Positions 16,380 through 24,029 of a stretch of 50,268 nt of DNA are shown here, in pieces. The notes beneath the pieces were generated by a model. It ran no database searches, was not told the DNA's origin, and saw nothing but the letters and a program-made list of their open reading frames with translations. This stretch comes from Clostridiales bacterium (GTDB lineage Bacteria > Bacillota > Clostridia > Christensenellales > Aristaeellaceae). The DNA lies in the NCBI GenBank assembly GCA_015056365.1, contig SVGM01000006.1, positions 1 to 50,268 of the forward strand, in the 5' to 3' direction. The first letter of the stretch is position 1. Each line of letters starts with the position of its first letter. Made by a program: the position numbers and the translations under genes.

Positions 16380-17269
16380 AAGCCTTGGTTTTCGGATCGC
16401 TGAACATCGATCATGTGTATCAGCTGCCCCATTTTGTCCGCCCCGGCGAGACCATCTCCTCCTCCGCCTATCAGCGCAATACCGGTGGCAAGGGGCTGAA
16501 TCAGGCGGTTGCGCTGGCCCGTGCCGGCATGGAGGTCTGGATGGCCGGCGGCGTGGGGCAGGACGGGCTTTTTCTCAAGGACGCCTTGGAAGCCGAGCAG
16601 GTGAACGCCTCTTTGGTCGCCCTCTCCGATACCCCCACCGGCCACGCGATCATTCAGGTGGATCAGCAGGGGGACAATGCCATCGTTCTCTTTGGCGGCG
16701 CCAACCAGTGCGTCACCGGCGCGCTAATCCATCAAGCCCTCGCGCCCTTCGCCCCCGGCGACCTCATCCTTTTGCAGAACGAGATTAACCTCGTACCGGA
16801 GATCATACGCCAGGCGAAAGAGCGCGGCCTTTCGGTGGCGCTGAATCCTTCTCCTGCCTCCCCGGAGATGAGCGCCTGGCCCCTTGAACAGGTAGACTGG
16901 CTGATCCTCAACGAAGTGGAGGGCCGCGACCTGACGGCGCAAACCGATCCGCAGGGGATCCTTGACGCGCTGCTTGTCCGCTACCCGAACTGCCGCGTGG
17001 TGCTGACCCTGGGCGAGGACGGCGCCTTTTATGCCGACCGGACCTGCCGCTGCTTCCAGCCGGCTTTTCACGTCAAGGCAACCGACACCACTGCCGCCGG
17101 AGACACCTTCACCGGCTATTTCCTCACCGCTGCCCTCTCCGGCCACAGCCCGCAAGCGTCCCTTCGCACCGCTGCCTGCGCCGCCGCCATGGCGGTCTGC
17201 CGTCCCGGTGCCAGCGCGTCCATCCCCATGGCCGCTGAAGTGCTGGCCCATCTGTCAGCCCAGGCATAA
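16376..17269 (+). CDS. PfkB-family carbohydrate kinase, probable ribokinase
   Basis: The gene encodes 297 residues from the ATG at 16376, which overlaps the previous stop codon as ATGA and has AGGGAGG upstream. The N-terminal GSLNIDHVY and the GGKGLNQAVA motif bind sugar. NPSPA and LNEVE are central family blocks. DTTAAGDTFTGYF near residue 240 is the PfkB signature 2 with the catalytic Asp and the anion hole. Length is normal for ribokinase (about 300). With the nucleoside hydrolase directly before it, the most economical role is ATP-dependent phosphorylation of ribose freed from nucleosides; other furanose sugars remain possible. Confidence 0.88.
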   Translation: MKALVFGSLNIDHVYQLPHFVRPGETISSSAYQRNTGGKGLNQAVALARAGMEVWMAGGVGQDGLFLKDALEAEQVNASLVALSDTPTGHAIIQVDQQGDNAIVLFGGANQCVTGALIHQALAPFAPGDLILLQNEINLVPEIIRQAKERGLSVALNPSPASPEMSAWPLEQVDWLILNEVEGRDLTAQTDPQGILDALLVRYPNCRVVLTLGEDGAFYADRTCRCFQPAFHVKATDTTAAGDTFTGYFLTAALSGHSPQASLRTAACAAAMAVCRPGASASIPMAAEVLAHLSAQA

Positions 17270-17311
17270 CCCCAGCATCGCCTGCCGCCTCATGAAAGGA
17301 GTCCACCAATC

Positions 17312-17626
17312 ATGATCTACGCTTTTCTTCTTTTGGTCAGTCTGTATGCGCTGCTGTGCGTCCTTGCCTCCGCATCCAAATTCAGGCAGTGGAAAGCCCA
17401 GCCCTCAATGATTTCCATGTTCACGGGCGGTGTTGTGCTGGCCCAAGCCCTGGTCCTCAAAACCAGCGGCTTTTCCCGGAGCTGGATCCTGGCGCTGGCC
17501 GCGCTGATCATGATCGCCGCCGCCGCATGGAGGAACGGCGCCCTTCAGGGAAAGGTACACCTGTCCCATCATCTCATCCGATGGGCGCTTTCCCTCCTGA
17601 TCCTTGCTGGATTTGTGTTCCTGTAA
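17312..17626 (+). CDS. Small multi-pass membrane protein, unknown function
   Basis: The 104-residue protein has AAGGAG at good spacing before the ATG. It shows four hydrophobic segments: residues about 2-20, 35-50, 56-73 and 85-104, the last reaching the C-terminus. It has no recognisable motif. It is the last gene before a strong terminator and lies 42 bp after the kinase, so it belongs to the same transcript. A role in the uptake or sensing of nucleosides would be a guess. Confidence 0.7.
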   Translation: MIYAFLLLVSLYALLCVLASASKFRQWKAQPSMISMFTGGVVLAQALVLKTSGFSRSWILALAALIMIAAAAWRNGALQGKVHLSHHLIRWALSLLILAGFVFL

Positions 17627-17640
17627 CCAAAGAACGTCAA

Positions 17641-17680
17641 CAAAGCCAAGGTGCCGAAAACACCTTGGCTTTGTTTATTC
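17641..17680 (+). terminator. Rho-independent terminator of the nucleoside operon
   Basis: A 13-base stem (17641-17653 with 17661-17673) and a 7-base loop are followed by a T-rich run. It ends the operon that starts at 14176. Confidence 0.85.
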
Positions 17681-17699
17681 GTCAATCGCAGAGTGCAGC

Positions 17700-18172
17700 G
17701 GCACTGCTTCGCAATCTCAGTCGGCGTTCTGGCCACTACCGTGCCTAGCCCTTGCTTTGGTTTCCGCAATCTGAGACAAACGTGTGTTTACTCGTCTTTT
17801 TCTCCTGTGCCCATGAAATGGGCACAGACTGGTGTGCAGGGGCACTGCTTCGCAATCTCAGTCGGCGTTCTGGGCACTGCCGTACCTAGTCCTTGCTTTG
17901 GTTTCCGCAATCTGAGACAAACGTGTGTTTACTCGTCTTTTTCTCCTGTGCCCATGAAATGGGCACAGACCGGGGTGCAGGGGCACTGTTCCGCAATCTC
18001 AGTCGGCGTTCTGGGCACTAACCGTGCCCAGTCCTTGCTTCGATTGACGGCTCCGGGTCGCTAACGCCTTCGGCGTTGTGTTCCGCAATCTCAGTCGGCG
18101 TTCTGGGCACTAACCGTGCCCAGCCCTTGCTTCGATTGACGGCTCCGGGTCGCTAACGCCTTCGGCGTTGTG
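17700..18172. repeat. Tandem intergenic repeat array, period 141 bp then shorter
   Basis: The string CGCAATCTCAGTCGGCG recurs at 17710, 17851, 17992 and 18084, so the first two periods are 141 bases and the last is a shortened 92. Each full unit holds the hairpin GTGCCCAT-gaa-ATGGGCAC (17806-17826 and 17947-17967). The last units instead contain ATTGACGGCTCCGGG followed by AACGCCTTCGGCGTT. There is no promoter-like or coding signature; open frames through it only reflect the periodicity. Confidence 0.8.
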
Positions 18173-18173
18173 C

Positions 18174-18256
18174 CCACAGGGCACGCGCTTCCCTCCGCCG
18201 CCACAGGGCACGCGCTTCCCTCCGCCGCCTGCCGGGTTTTGGGGCAGCGCCCCAAA
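18174..18256. repeat. 27-bp direct repeat and GC-rich hairpin
   Basis: A 27-base unit starting CCACAGGGCACGCGC occurs twice head to tail (18174-18200 and 18201-18227). It is followed by the hairpin TTTGGGGC-agc-GCCCCAAA (18238-18256). The hairpin lies just downstream of the XRE regulator gene and might help end its transcript, but there is no T-run. Confidence 0.7.
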
Positions 18257-18284
18257 GCCCCCGCGCCACAAGCGCTTTTCAGGG

Positions 18285-18494
18285 TCATTCCTCCACGTAT
18301 TCCAGAATATCCCCCGGCTGACAGTTCAGCGCCTCGCAGATGGCGGCCAACGTAGAAAAACGGATGGCCGTCACTTTGTTGTTCTTGATCTTGGACAGGT
18401 TCACGTTGGAGATGCCCACCTTCTCTGCCAGCTCACCCAGGGGCATTTTCCGCTCCACCATCATCCGGTCCAGCCGCAGTACGATATTTCCCAT
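18285..18494 (-). CDS. Small XRE-family helix-turn-helix regulator
   Basis: The 69-residue protein is almost wholly a Cro/C1-type DNA-binding domain: LAEKVGISNVNLSKIKNNK forms the turn and recognition helices, followed by TLAAICEALNCQPGDILEY, the usual ending of this short class. AGGAGG precedes the ATG. It sits 14 bp behind a DUF2975 membrane-protein gene, a pairing common in Bacillota, and the two are surely cotranscribed. Two operator-like sites at 19249-19284 upstream of the pair suggest it controls its own operon. Whether it represses or activates is not known. Confidence 0.9.
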   Translation of the reverse strand: MGNIVLRLDRMMVERKMPLGELAEKVGISNVNLSKIKNNKVTAIRFSTLAAICEALNCQPGDILEYVEE

Positions 18495-18508
18495 GCTTTC
18501 GCCCTCCT

Positions 18509-19063
18509 TTACACCAGACCGTCCACGTCGTTTTCCAGCTCCACGCCCCTGGCAAAGAACTGGCTCAGGATCAGCACCAGCACGCCCATGATCACGCCGC
18601 TCAGGCTGAAGGAAACCTCCAGCGCGTCCGGGCCACCCAGCAGCTTGACCAGCACGCTGGTCACAAAGGCGATCACAGGCATGGCGATGCTCATCCAGCC
18701 GATGGTCTCGATCCGCTTTACGTTCTCAGGCTGGAAAGGAGAACCACTCTCGGCAGTTTTTAGTACGTTGTACATATTGCGGAAGATCAGCGCCATCACC
18801 GCGATGCCGATGACTCCGCCAAAGAGGGCTGTCAGGAGAGCACCAAAGGTGGCGCTGCTGTCCGGGTCGTTCACATTGATCTCAAAACCATTCATGGTAA
18901 TGCTGGTTTCGGGCATCAAATTCTGCACAGTCCATTCAATGTTGAAAATACTGGCTACAGCAGTCATCAGGATAATCGCTGCGCCTACCCAGCAGATGAT
19001 CTCGATCACCTTGGAGGCGGTCTTGCCGAATTTGAGCAGGTTGGTCTTGTTGGTCTGATTCAT
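18509..19063 (-). CDS. DUF2975-family membrane protein
   Basis: This 184-residue protein has four hydrophobic segments (about residues 18-40, 72-95, 120-143 and 153-172) with an external loop between the first two. That layout, and the partner XRE gene 14 bp downstream, match DUF2975 proteins, whose function is not established. GGAGG lies 9 bases before the ATG. A good promoter and paired operator-like sites lie within 225 bp upstream. It may act as a membrane sensor or anchor for the regulator; that is inference. Confidence 0.85.
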   Translation of the reverse strand: MNQTNKTNLLKFGKTASKVIEIICWVGAAIILMTAVASIFNIEWTVQNLMPETSITMNGFEINVNDPDSSATFGALLTALFGGVIGIAVMALIFRNMYNVLKTAESGSPFQPENVKRIETIGWMSIAMPVIAFVTSVLVKLLGGPDALEVSFSLSGVIMGVLVLILSQFFARGVELENDVDGLV

Positions 19064-19209
19064 CTTCTATCTTCCTCCGATACATTTCTTTGTCTGTTGA
19101 GTGAAAAAGTGATCTCCGGCCGATTCACAGAACCGGTCCGGCGGGATACGGTGGGTTTCCTCCGGGAGGCCAACCCCGGGGGAAGTGTCTTGCCAGCTTT
19201 GACGATGAG

Positions 19210-19239
19210 ATCTTACCACAGGCATGTAATGTTTGTCAA
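19210..19239 (-). promoter_or_regulatory. Promoter of the DUF2975-XRE operon
   Basis: On the minus strand TTGACA (19234-19239), 18 bases and TAAGAT (19210-19215). It has the same -35, -10 and spacer length as the promoter at 13896-13925. The leader before the DUF2975 gene is about 140 bases. Confidence 0.7.
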
Positions 19240-19248
19240 TAACTTTTT

Positions 19249-19284
19249 ATCGATAAACGATAAAAAATATACGAGAAACGATAT
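19249..19284. promoter_or_regulatory. Paired operator-like dyads upstream of the DUF2975-XRE promoter
   Basis: Two imperfect dyads share the form TNCG-A[TG]AAA-CGATA: ATCGATAAACGAT at 19249-19261 and ATACGAGAAACGATAT at 19269-19284. Their cores start 21 bases apart, two helical turns, so a dimer on each would face the same side. They sit just upstream of the -35, a position that suits activation or cooperative autoregulation by the XRE protein. Confidence 0.6.
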
Positions 19285-19300
19285 CCATCATCACAAAAAG

Positions 19301-19335
19301 CGGCGCAAACCCTTTGCAATGCTGGGTTTGCGCCG
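19301..19335 (-). terminator. Terminator of the MATE transporter gene
   Basis: A perfect 12-base stem, CGGCGCAAACCC at 19301-19312 with its complement at 19324-19335, has T-rich flanks on both sides. It can end the MATE transcript from the right and possibly read-through from the left. Confidence 0.8.
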
Positions 19336-19350
19336 TTTTGTATTGGCCGG

Positions 19351-20718
19351 TTACGCCTCCCGATTTTTCATGCCGCGCTTCATCCATCCGCCCTTGAGGT
19401 AGTAGACGATGAACAGCACCGACGTGATGGTCCAGGTGATGGGATAGCTGAGCAGAACGGTGCGCAGCTCATGATGCTGGGGCACCACGAAGCTGATCCA
19501 GATGACACGCAGCAGGCACACGCCGGTCAGGGTCATCAGGGTGGGGATAAGGGTATCGCCCGTACCGCGTACCGCGCCGGAGAGCACCTCAATGCAGATA
19601 AAGGTAAAGTACGTGGGCACCAGCGTGCGCACGATCTGCAGGCCATGGGTCACCACTGCCTCGTCGCCGGAGAACAGGCGCAGCAGTGTGCCGCCCATCA
19701 GCAGAAGGAAGCTGCTCAAAGCCACCGTGGCGATGGCCGCCATCAGCAGGCACTGGCGCACGCTGCGGCGCATGCGCTCGTACTTGCCCGCGCCAAAGTT
19801 CTGCCCCACAAAGGTAGTAATGGCCACGCCGAAGGCGTTGATGGTCATCCAGAACAGGCCGTCCATCTTACCATAGGCGGTCCATGCGGCCATCACGTTG
19901 GTGCCGAAGCCGTTGATGGCGGTCTGGATGATCAGGTTGGACAGGGAGTACATCACGGATTGCATGCCCGCCGGGAAACCGATGCGCACCACCCGCGCCA
20001 GCAGATCGCCGTGGAAACGGATCTTTTTGGGGAAGAGGCGGTAGGCGTCATGGCTGCGGATCAGCGTCAGGGTGATCAGCGTACCGCTGACCAGCTGGGA
20101 CAGGATCGTTGCCAGCGCCGCGCCTGCAACCCCCATCTCCAGACCCACCACCAGCAGCACGTCCAGCACGATATTCACCATGCACGCCGCAATCAGGAAA
20201 TACAGCGGCCGGCGGCTGTCGCCCACTGCGCGCAAGATGCCCGTGCCAATATTATAGATCAGCGAAGGCACCATGCCGCAGAAGAAAATGCGGATATAGG
20301 TGATGGCGCCCGGCAGCACGTCCTCAGGCGTGCCCATCATCCGAAGCAAAGCAGGCGAAAATACCAGGCCCAGCACCATGATGATCACGCCGCCCGCCAA
20401 CGTCATCGCTGCGGCGGTGTGCACCGTGCGGCTTACTTCCTCATGCTTTCTTGCGCCGTAAAATTGGCTGATGATCACCGTCGCGCCAGAGGAAAGGCCC
20501 GTAAAGAAGCCCACCATCAGGTTGGCCAGCGTGGCCGTGGCGCCGCCGACAGCCGCCAGCGCCTCCTTGCCCACAAACTTGCCCACGATCATCGCGTCTA
20601 CAGTATTGTACAGCTGCTGAAAAAATGTGCCCAGCAGGATCGGGAAGAAAAACTTCAGCAGCTGCTGCCAGATCACGCCTTCCGTGATGGCGTTCGCCGG
20701 GCGTCTGGTCTGTGTCAT
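19351..20718 (-). CDS. MATE-family efflux transporter
   Basis: The protein has 455 residues from the ATG at 20718, chosen because AAGGAG lies 8 bases upstream; an in-frame extension to 20772 lacks a binding site and runs into a repeat element. Twelve hydrophobic segments are apparent. PILLGTFFQQLYNTVDAMIVG near the N-terminus (visible as the FFQQLYNTVD core) and VGFFTGLSSGATVIISQFYG are typical of MATE proteins of the clostridial DinF-like branch. Such proteins export drugs or metabolites by sodium or proton antiport across the membrane. The substrate is unknown. It is preceded on the same strand by the sirtuin gene but separated by a hairpin element. Confidence 0.9.
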   Translation of the reverse strand: MTQTRRPANAITEGVIWQQLLKFFFPILLGTFFQQLYNTVDAMIVGKFVGKEALAAVGGATATLANLMVGFFTGLSSGATVIISQFYGARKHEEVSRTVHTAAAMTLAGGVIIMVLGLVFSPALLRMMGTPEDVLPGAITYIRIFFCGMVPSLIYNIGTGILRAVGDSRRPLYFLIAACMVNIVLDVLLVVGLEMGVAGAALATILSQLVSGTLITLTLIRSHDAYRLFPKKIRFHGDLLARVVRIGFPAGMQSVMYSLSNLIIQTAINGFGTNVMAAWTAYGKMDGLFWMTINAFGVAITTFVGQNFGAGKYERMRRSVRQCLLMAAIATVALSSFLLLMGGTLLRLFSGDEAVVTHGLQIVRTLVPTYFTFICIEVLSGAVRGTGDTLIPTLMTLTGVCLLRVIWISFVVPQHHELRTVLLSYPITWTITSVLFIVYYLKGGWMKRGMKNREA

Positions 20719-20753
20719 GGTGGTTGCTCCTTTCGTGAAGACGGGGTGTGCGT

Positions 20754-20799
20754 AGGGGCGCTGCCCCTGCACCCCGCCAAAGGGTCATTGACCCTTTGG
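20754..20799. repeat. Two-hairpin intergenic element
   Basis: AGGGGC-gct-GCCCCT (20754-20768) is followed by TGCACCCCGC and then a near-perfect odd palindrome with 11-base arms around one T (20777-20799, CCAAAGGGTCA and complement). The second hairpin could terminate the sirtuin transcript. The same layout recurs at 41012-41052 with a different sequence. Confidence 0.7.
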
Positions 20800-20813
20800 A
20801 ATCCCTTTGTTAA

Positions 20814-21548
20814 TCATTTCATGGCCTCCGTCAACACCGTGCCGATGTCCTCGTGGATCACCAGCTCTGCCTGCCGGTCATAGGGCGTTTCGTCCCGGTT
20901 GATCAGCACAAGGTTGCACCGGGCGCGGCGGTACTGGATCATTCCGGCGGCAGGGTACACCACCAGCGACGTTCCCCCCACGATCAGCAGATCGCAGGTG
21001 CGGATGGCCGCAAGGGCTGCATCCGTGACGCTGTCGTCCAGCGGCTCGCCATACAGCACCACATCCGGACGGATCACGCCGCCGCAGTGAGGGCAGCGGG
21101 GCACCGTGTCCATGGGCAGGATATCTGCCAGCGAAAACGCCGCTTTGCATTTCATGCAATGGTTGCGGTGCACGCTGCCGTGGAGCTCCAGCACCTTTTC
21201 GCTGCCTGCCGCCTGATGCAGTCCGTCGATGTTCTGGGTGACCACAGCGCTCAGCTTCCCGGTTGTTTCCATAGCCGCCAGCGCCGTATGGGCCGCGTTG
21301 GGTTTTGCATCGGGGTAGAGCATCACGTTTCGATAAAAATCCCAGAAGGCCTCCGGGTGCGTCAGCATATAGTCGTGGGAGAGCATGTCCTCATAGGTTT
21401 TCCCATGAGGGCCTGCATAGATACCGTGGGCGGACCGGAAATCCGGTATGCCAGACGCGGTGCTGACCCCGGCCCCGCCGAAGAAAACGATCTGTTCCGC
21501 CTCGCGGATGTATTGCTGTAACCGGGCGATGCTCTCCTGGCAGCTCAT
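20814..21548 (-). CDS. NAD-dependent protein deacylase (sirtuin)
   Basis: The 244-residue protein starts at the ATG at 21548, with GGAAG upstream; an in-frame ATG nine codons earlier lacks a site. It has G25-A-G-V-S29 followed by GIPDFRS (NAD binding), TQNIDGLHQAAG (catalytic core, His of the HG motif in LHGSVH), a four-cysteine zinc site (CMKC and CPHC) and GTSLVVYPAAG. Sirtuins remove acetyl or other acyl groups from lysines using NAD, releasing nicotinamide. All key residues are present, so it should be active. It stands alone, divergent from sigG. Confidence 0.93.
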   Translation of the reverse strand: MSCQESIARLQQYIREAEQIVFFGGAGVSTASGIPDFRSAHGIYAGPHGKTYEDMLSHDYMLTHPEAFWDFYRNVMLYPDAKPNAAHTALAAMETTGKLSAVVTQNIDGLHQAAGSEKVLELHGSVHRNHCMKCKAAFSLADILPMDTVPRCPHCGGVIRPDVVLYGEPLDDSVTDAALAAIRTCDLLIVGGTSLVVYPAAGMIQYRRARCNLVLINRDETPYDRQAELVIHEDIGTVLTEAMK

Positions 21549-21676
21549 GACGTTTCTTCCTTTCCCGGGCGCCATTTGTATCCATCAGGCGCGCCTGTTA
21601 CTCCATTCGATATACAAATCACAATTCCTGTTTTCCTGTCGCCTTTTCGGAAGGTTTGTTGCATCCCGCCTTGCCC

Positions 21677-21706
21677 GCATGAAATCCTGCCTCATCGCCC
21701 ATACTC
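21677..21706 (+). promoter_or_regulatory. Possible sigma-G/sigma-F type promoter of sigG
   Basis: GCATG (21677-21681), 18 bases and CATACTC (21700-21706) fit the forespore sigma-G pattern (GNATR, 17-18 bases, CATNNTA) except for the last base. It ends 30 bases before the sigG start. This would allow autoactivation, as known for Bacillus sigG. It is a short motif match, not proof. Confidence 0.45.
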
Positions 21707-21736
21707 CCACTACAAGCATTCACGGAGGGATGAGCC

Positions 21737-22519
21737 ATGGCGATGAACAAGGTGGAAATCTGCGGGGTGGACACCTCCACCCTGCCTGTGCTTACCAATG
21801 AACGCATGCGGGAGTTGTTTCCTTTGGTGCACGGCGGCGACCTGACGGCCCGGGAGGAGTTCATCCGGGGCAATCTGCGCCTTGTGCTCAGCGTCATTCA
21901 GCGTTTCGGCGGGCGGGGCGAGAATGTGGACGACCTCTTTCAGGTGGGCTGTATCGGCCTGATCAAGGCGCTGGACAACTTCGACGTTACCCAGAACGTG
22001 CGCTTTTCCACCTATGCCGTGCCCATGATCATCGGTGAGATCCGCCGCTACCTGCGCGACAACAACGCCATCCGCGTCAGCCGCAGCCTGCGCGATATCG
22101 CCTACAAAGCGCTGAAGATGCGCGATATACTGGCCGACCGCCTGGGACGTGAGCCCAATGTTACCGAGCTGGCCGAGGCGCTGCACGTACCCCGTGAGGA
22201 CGTGGTCTTTGCCCTGGAAGCCATTCAGGATCCCATCAGCCTCTTTGAGCCCGTGTTCAACGACGGCGGCGACGCGCTGTACATTATGGACCAGATCACC
22301 GACGAGCGCAAGCCTGATAACCACTGGCTGGATCATATCGGCGTCAAGGAAGCCATGAACCGCCTCTCCGAGCGGGAGCGGCACATTCTTATGCTGCGCT
22401 TTTTTCAGGGCCGCACCCAGATGGAGGTGGCTGGAGAAATCGGTATTTCCCAGGCGCAGGTCAGCCGCCTGGAGAAAAACGCCCTCAGCCACATGCGCAA
22501 GCAAATGGTCAAAAACTGA
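21737..22519 (+). CDS. sigG: RNA polymerase sporulation sigma factor SigG
   Basis: The 260-residue protein is a clear sigma-G: it begins with NKVEICGVDTS, the family hallmark, followed by GNLRLVLSVIQRF, VDDLFQVGCIGLIKA (region 2), FSTYAVPMIIGEIRRYLRDNN, and region 4 ending in EIGISQAQVSRLEK. Sigma-G directs late gene expression in the engulfed forespore, including spore-coat, SASP and germinant-receptor genes. CGGAGGG precedes the ATG. Unusually, a germinant-receptor operon follows 11 bp downstream, in the position where other spore genes are often found. The upstream region has a sigma-G-like promoter. Length and motifs are normal. Confidence 0.97.
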   Translation: MAMNKVEICGVDTSTLPVLTNERMRELFPLVHGGDLTAREEFIRGNLRLVLSVIQRFGGRGENVDDLFQVGCIGLIKALDNFDVTQNVRFSTYAVPMIIGEIRRYLRDNNAIRVSRSLRDIAYKALKMRDILADRLGREPNVTELAEALHVPREDVVFALEAIQDPISLFEPVFNDGGDALYIMDQITDERKPDNHWLDHIGVKEAMNRLSERERHILMLRFFQGRTQMEVAGEIGISQAQVSRLEKNALSHMRKQMVKN

Positions 22520-22530
22520 CGGAGGCCGCC

Positions 22531-24021
22531 ATGCAGACCCGCTTTTCCAAATCCCTGCAAAAGAACCAGGAGCTGATGGAGCAGCTCATTCAGCCCGACA
22601 AGAACAATGACCTGATCATCCGCCCTTTTTTCGCCCTTGGGCAGAAATGTACTCTTTACTACATCGACGGTATGGCCAGCGGCGAGCACGTGGCTCAGCA
22701 TATCATCCGGCCCATGCTGGAATATGCCGGTGAGGAGCCAAGCGGCGATCTTGCTCAGTTTGCGCTGGAGCACTGCATCACCGCCCCGGAGATCATGCTG
22801 GAAAAAGAGCCCGAAGCCGCCATGATCCAGATGCTCCGCGGCCAGTGCCTTGTACTGCTTGATTCCTCTGCCAACGGCATCGTCATCGACCTTCGCGGCT
22901 ATGCCCGGCGCACCGTGGGCCAGCCCATCAACGAAAAGGTGATCGTCGGCCCCCACGAGGCCTTCAACGAAACGCTGCGGGACAACCTGACCCTTCTGCA
23001 CAAAAAACTCCCCAGCAAAAACCTGATGTGCACCATGCTGGAGGTGGGTACAGAGATCGGCTCCCAGATGGCGATCTGCTATCTGGAAGGCGCCTGTCCG
23101 GAGCGCACCATCCGTGAGCTGGAAAAGCGCATCAACCGTGCCGCCCTGGACACGGTTCCCTCCGTAGGCATTCTGCAGCAGCTCATCGAGGACGATCCCT
23201 TCGCCCCCCTGCCCCAGGCTGTGCTCACCGAGCGCCCTGATCGTGTTATCAGCTTCCTGCTGGAGGGACAGGCTGCGCTGATTCTGGACGGCAGCCCTCG
23301 TGCGCTGGTGATGCCCATCAACCTGTGGCATCTTTTCCATGCCCCAGACGATACCAACATGCGCTGGCAGTACGGCTGTGCCATGCGCTTTCTGCGCATG
23401 TTCGGTGCCGCGGCTGCGCTGCTGCTTCCGGCGCTGTTCGTCAGCCTCTATACCTTCCACCCTACCCTGCTGCCCATGACGCTGCTGACCAACATCATGC
23501 AAAGCCGCACTGTGGTGCCCATCAGTATGTACGGCGAGGCGATCCTGTTATTATGCATCTTTGACCTGATCAACGAAAGCGGCATCCGCGCCCCGGAGCT
23601 GATGACCTCCTCCCTGGGTCTGGTAAGTACACTGATTCTGGGCACCGCTGCGGTGGAGGCCAAGCTGGTCAGCCCCCTTTTGCTTATTGTGGTGGCGCTC
23701 AGCGGCCTTGGCAGCTTTGCCCTGCCTGATTATTCTCTGGCTTTTTCCTTCCGCATGGCTCAGCTGCTCTTTGTGCTGGTGGGCGGCATTACCGGCCTTG
23801 GCGGCGTGTGTCTGTTGCTGCTTCTCTTCCTGTGCTGGGTCGGCAGCATGGAAAGCCTGGGTGCGCCCTACCTTGCGCCCACTTCTCCCCAGCGGATGCA
23901 TAATCCGGATCTTCTGCGGCGTGCGCCTCTGTTCCGGCTCAGGCTCAGGGGCTACCTCTCCGACGTGTTTCACGTGAAACGTGCCAGCGGCCGGATGCGC
24001 CGCTTTGAAACCAGGAAATGA
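22531..24021 (+). CDS. Spore germinant receptor A subunit (GerA family)
   Basis: The 496-residue protein has a soluble N-terminal half of about 285 residues and then about five hydrophobic segments (roughly residues 290-445), the layout of GerAA/GerKA proteins and SpoVAF. Family blocks visible are GQCLVLLDS, ISMYGEAILLL and LINESGIRAPE. A-subunits sit in the spore inner membrane, where they form the germinant-gated channel complex with B and C subunits. The next two genes supply B- and C-type partners, so a receptor is more likely than SpoVAF. GGAGG precedes the ATG, 11 bp after sigG. The last codons overlap a parS-like site. Confidence 0.93.
   Translation: MQTRFSKSLQKNQELMEQLIQPDKNNDLIIRPFFALGQKCTLYYIDGMASGEHVAQHIIRPMLEYAGEEPSGDLAQFALEHCITAPEIMLEKEPEAAMIQMLRGQCLVLLDSSANGIVIDLRGYARRTVGQPINEKVIVGPHEAFNETLRDNLTLLHKKLPSKNLMCTMLEVGTEIGSQMAICYLEGACPERTIRELEKRINRAALDTVPSVGILQQLIEDDPFAPLPQAVLTERPDRVISFLLEGQAALILDGSPRALVMPINLWHLFHAPDDTNMRWQYGCAMRFLRMFGAAAALLLPALFVSLYTFHPTLLPMTLLTNIMQSRTVVPISMYGEAILLLCIFDLINESGIRAPELMTSSLGLVSTLILGTAAVEAKLVSPLLLIVVALSGLGSFALPDYSLAFSFRMAQLLFVLVGGITGLGGVCLLLLLFLCWVGSMESLGAPYLAPTSPQRMHNPDLLRRAPLFRLRLRGYLSDVFHVKRASGRMRRFETRK
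23966..23981. other. Near-consensus parS site inside the gerA-type gene
   Basis: TGTTTCACGTGAAACG matches the ParB/Spo0J consensus TGTTNCACGTGAAACA at 15 of 16 positions. It encodes the residues VFHVK near the C-terminus of the A subunit. ParB nucleates on such sites near the origin; one-base variants are known to bind in Bacillus. Confidence 0.75.
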
Positions 24022-24029
24022 GGCCTACC

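Noticed and set aside
17651..18064. 137-residue plus-strand frame in the 141-bp array
   Set aside because: It is a translation of the tandem repeat with identical peptide blocks; it starts inside the operon terminator.
17700..18172. Tandem repeats considered as a CRISPR array
   Set aside because: Units are 141 bases without alternating unique spacers, and no cas genes are near; the same holds for 49803-50268.
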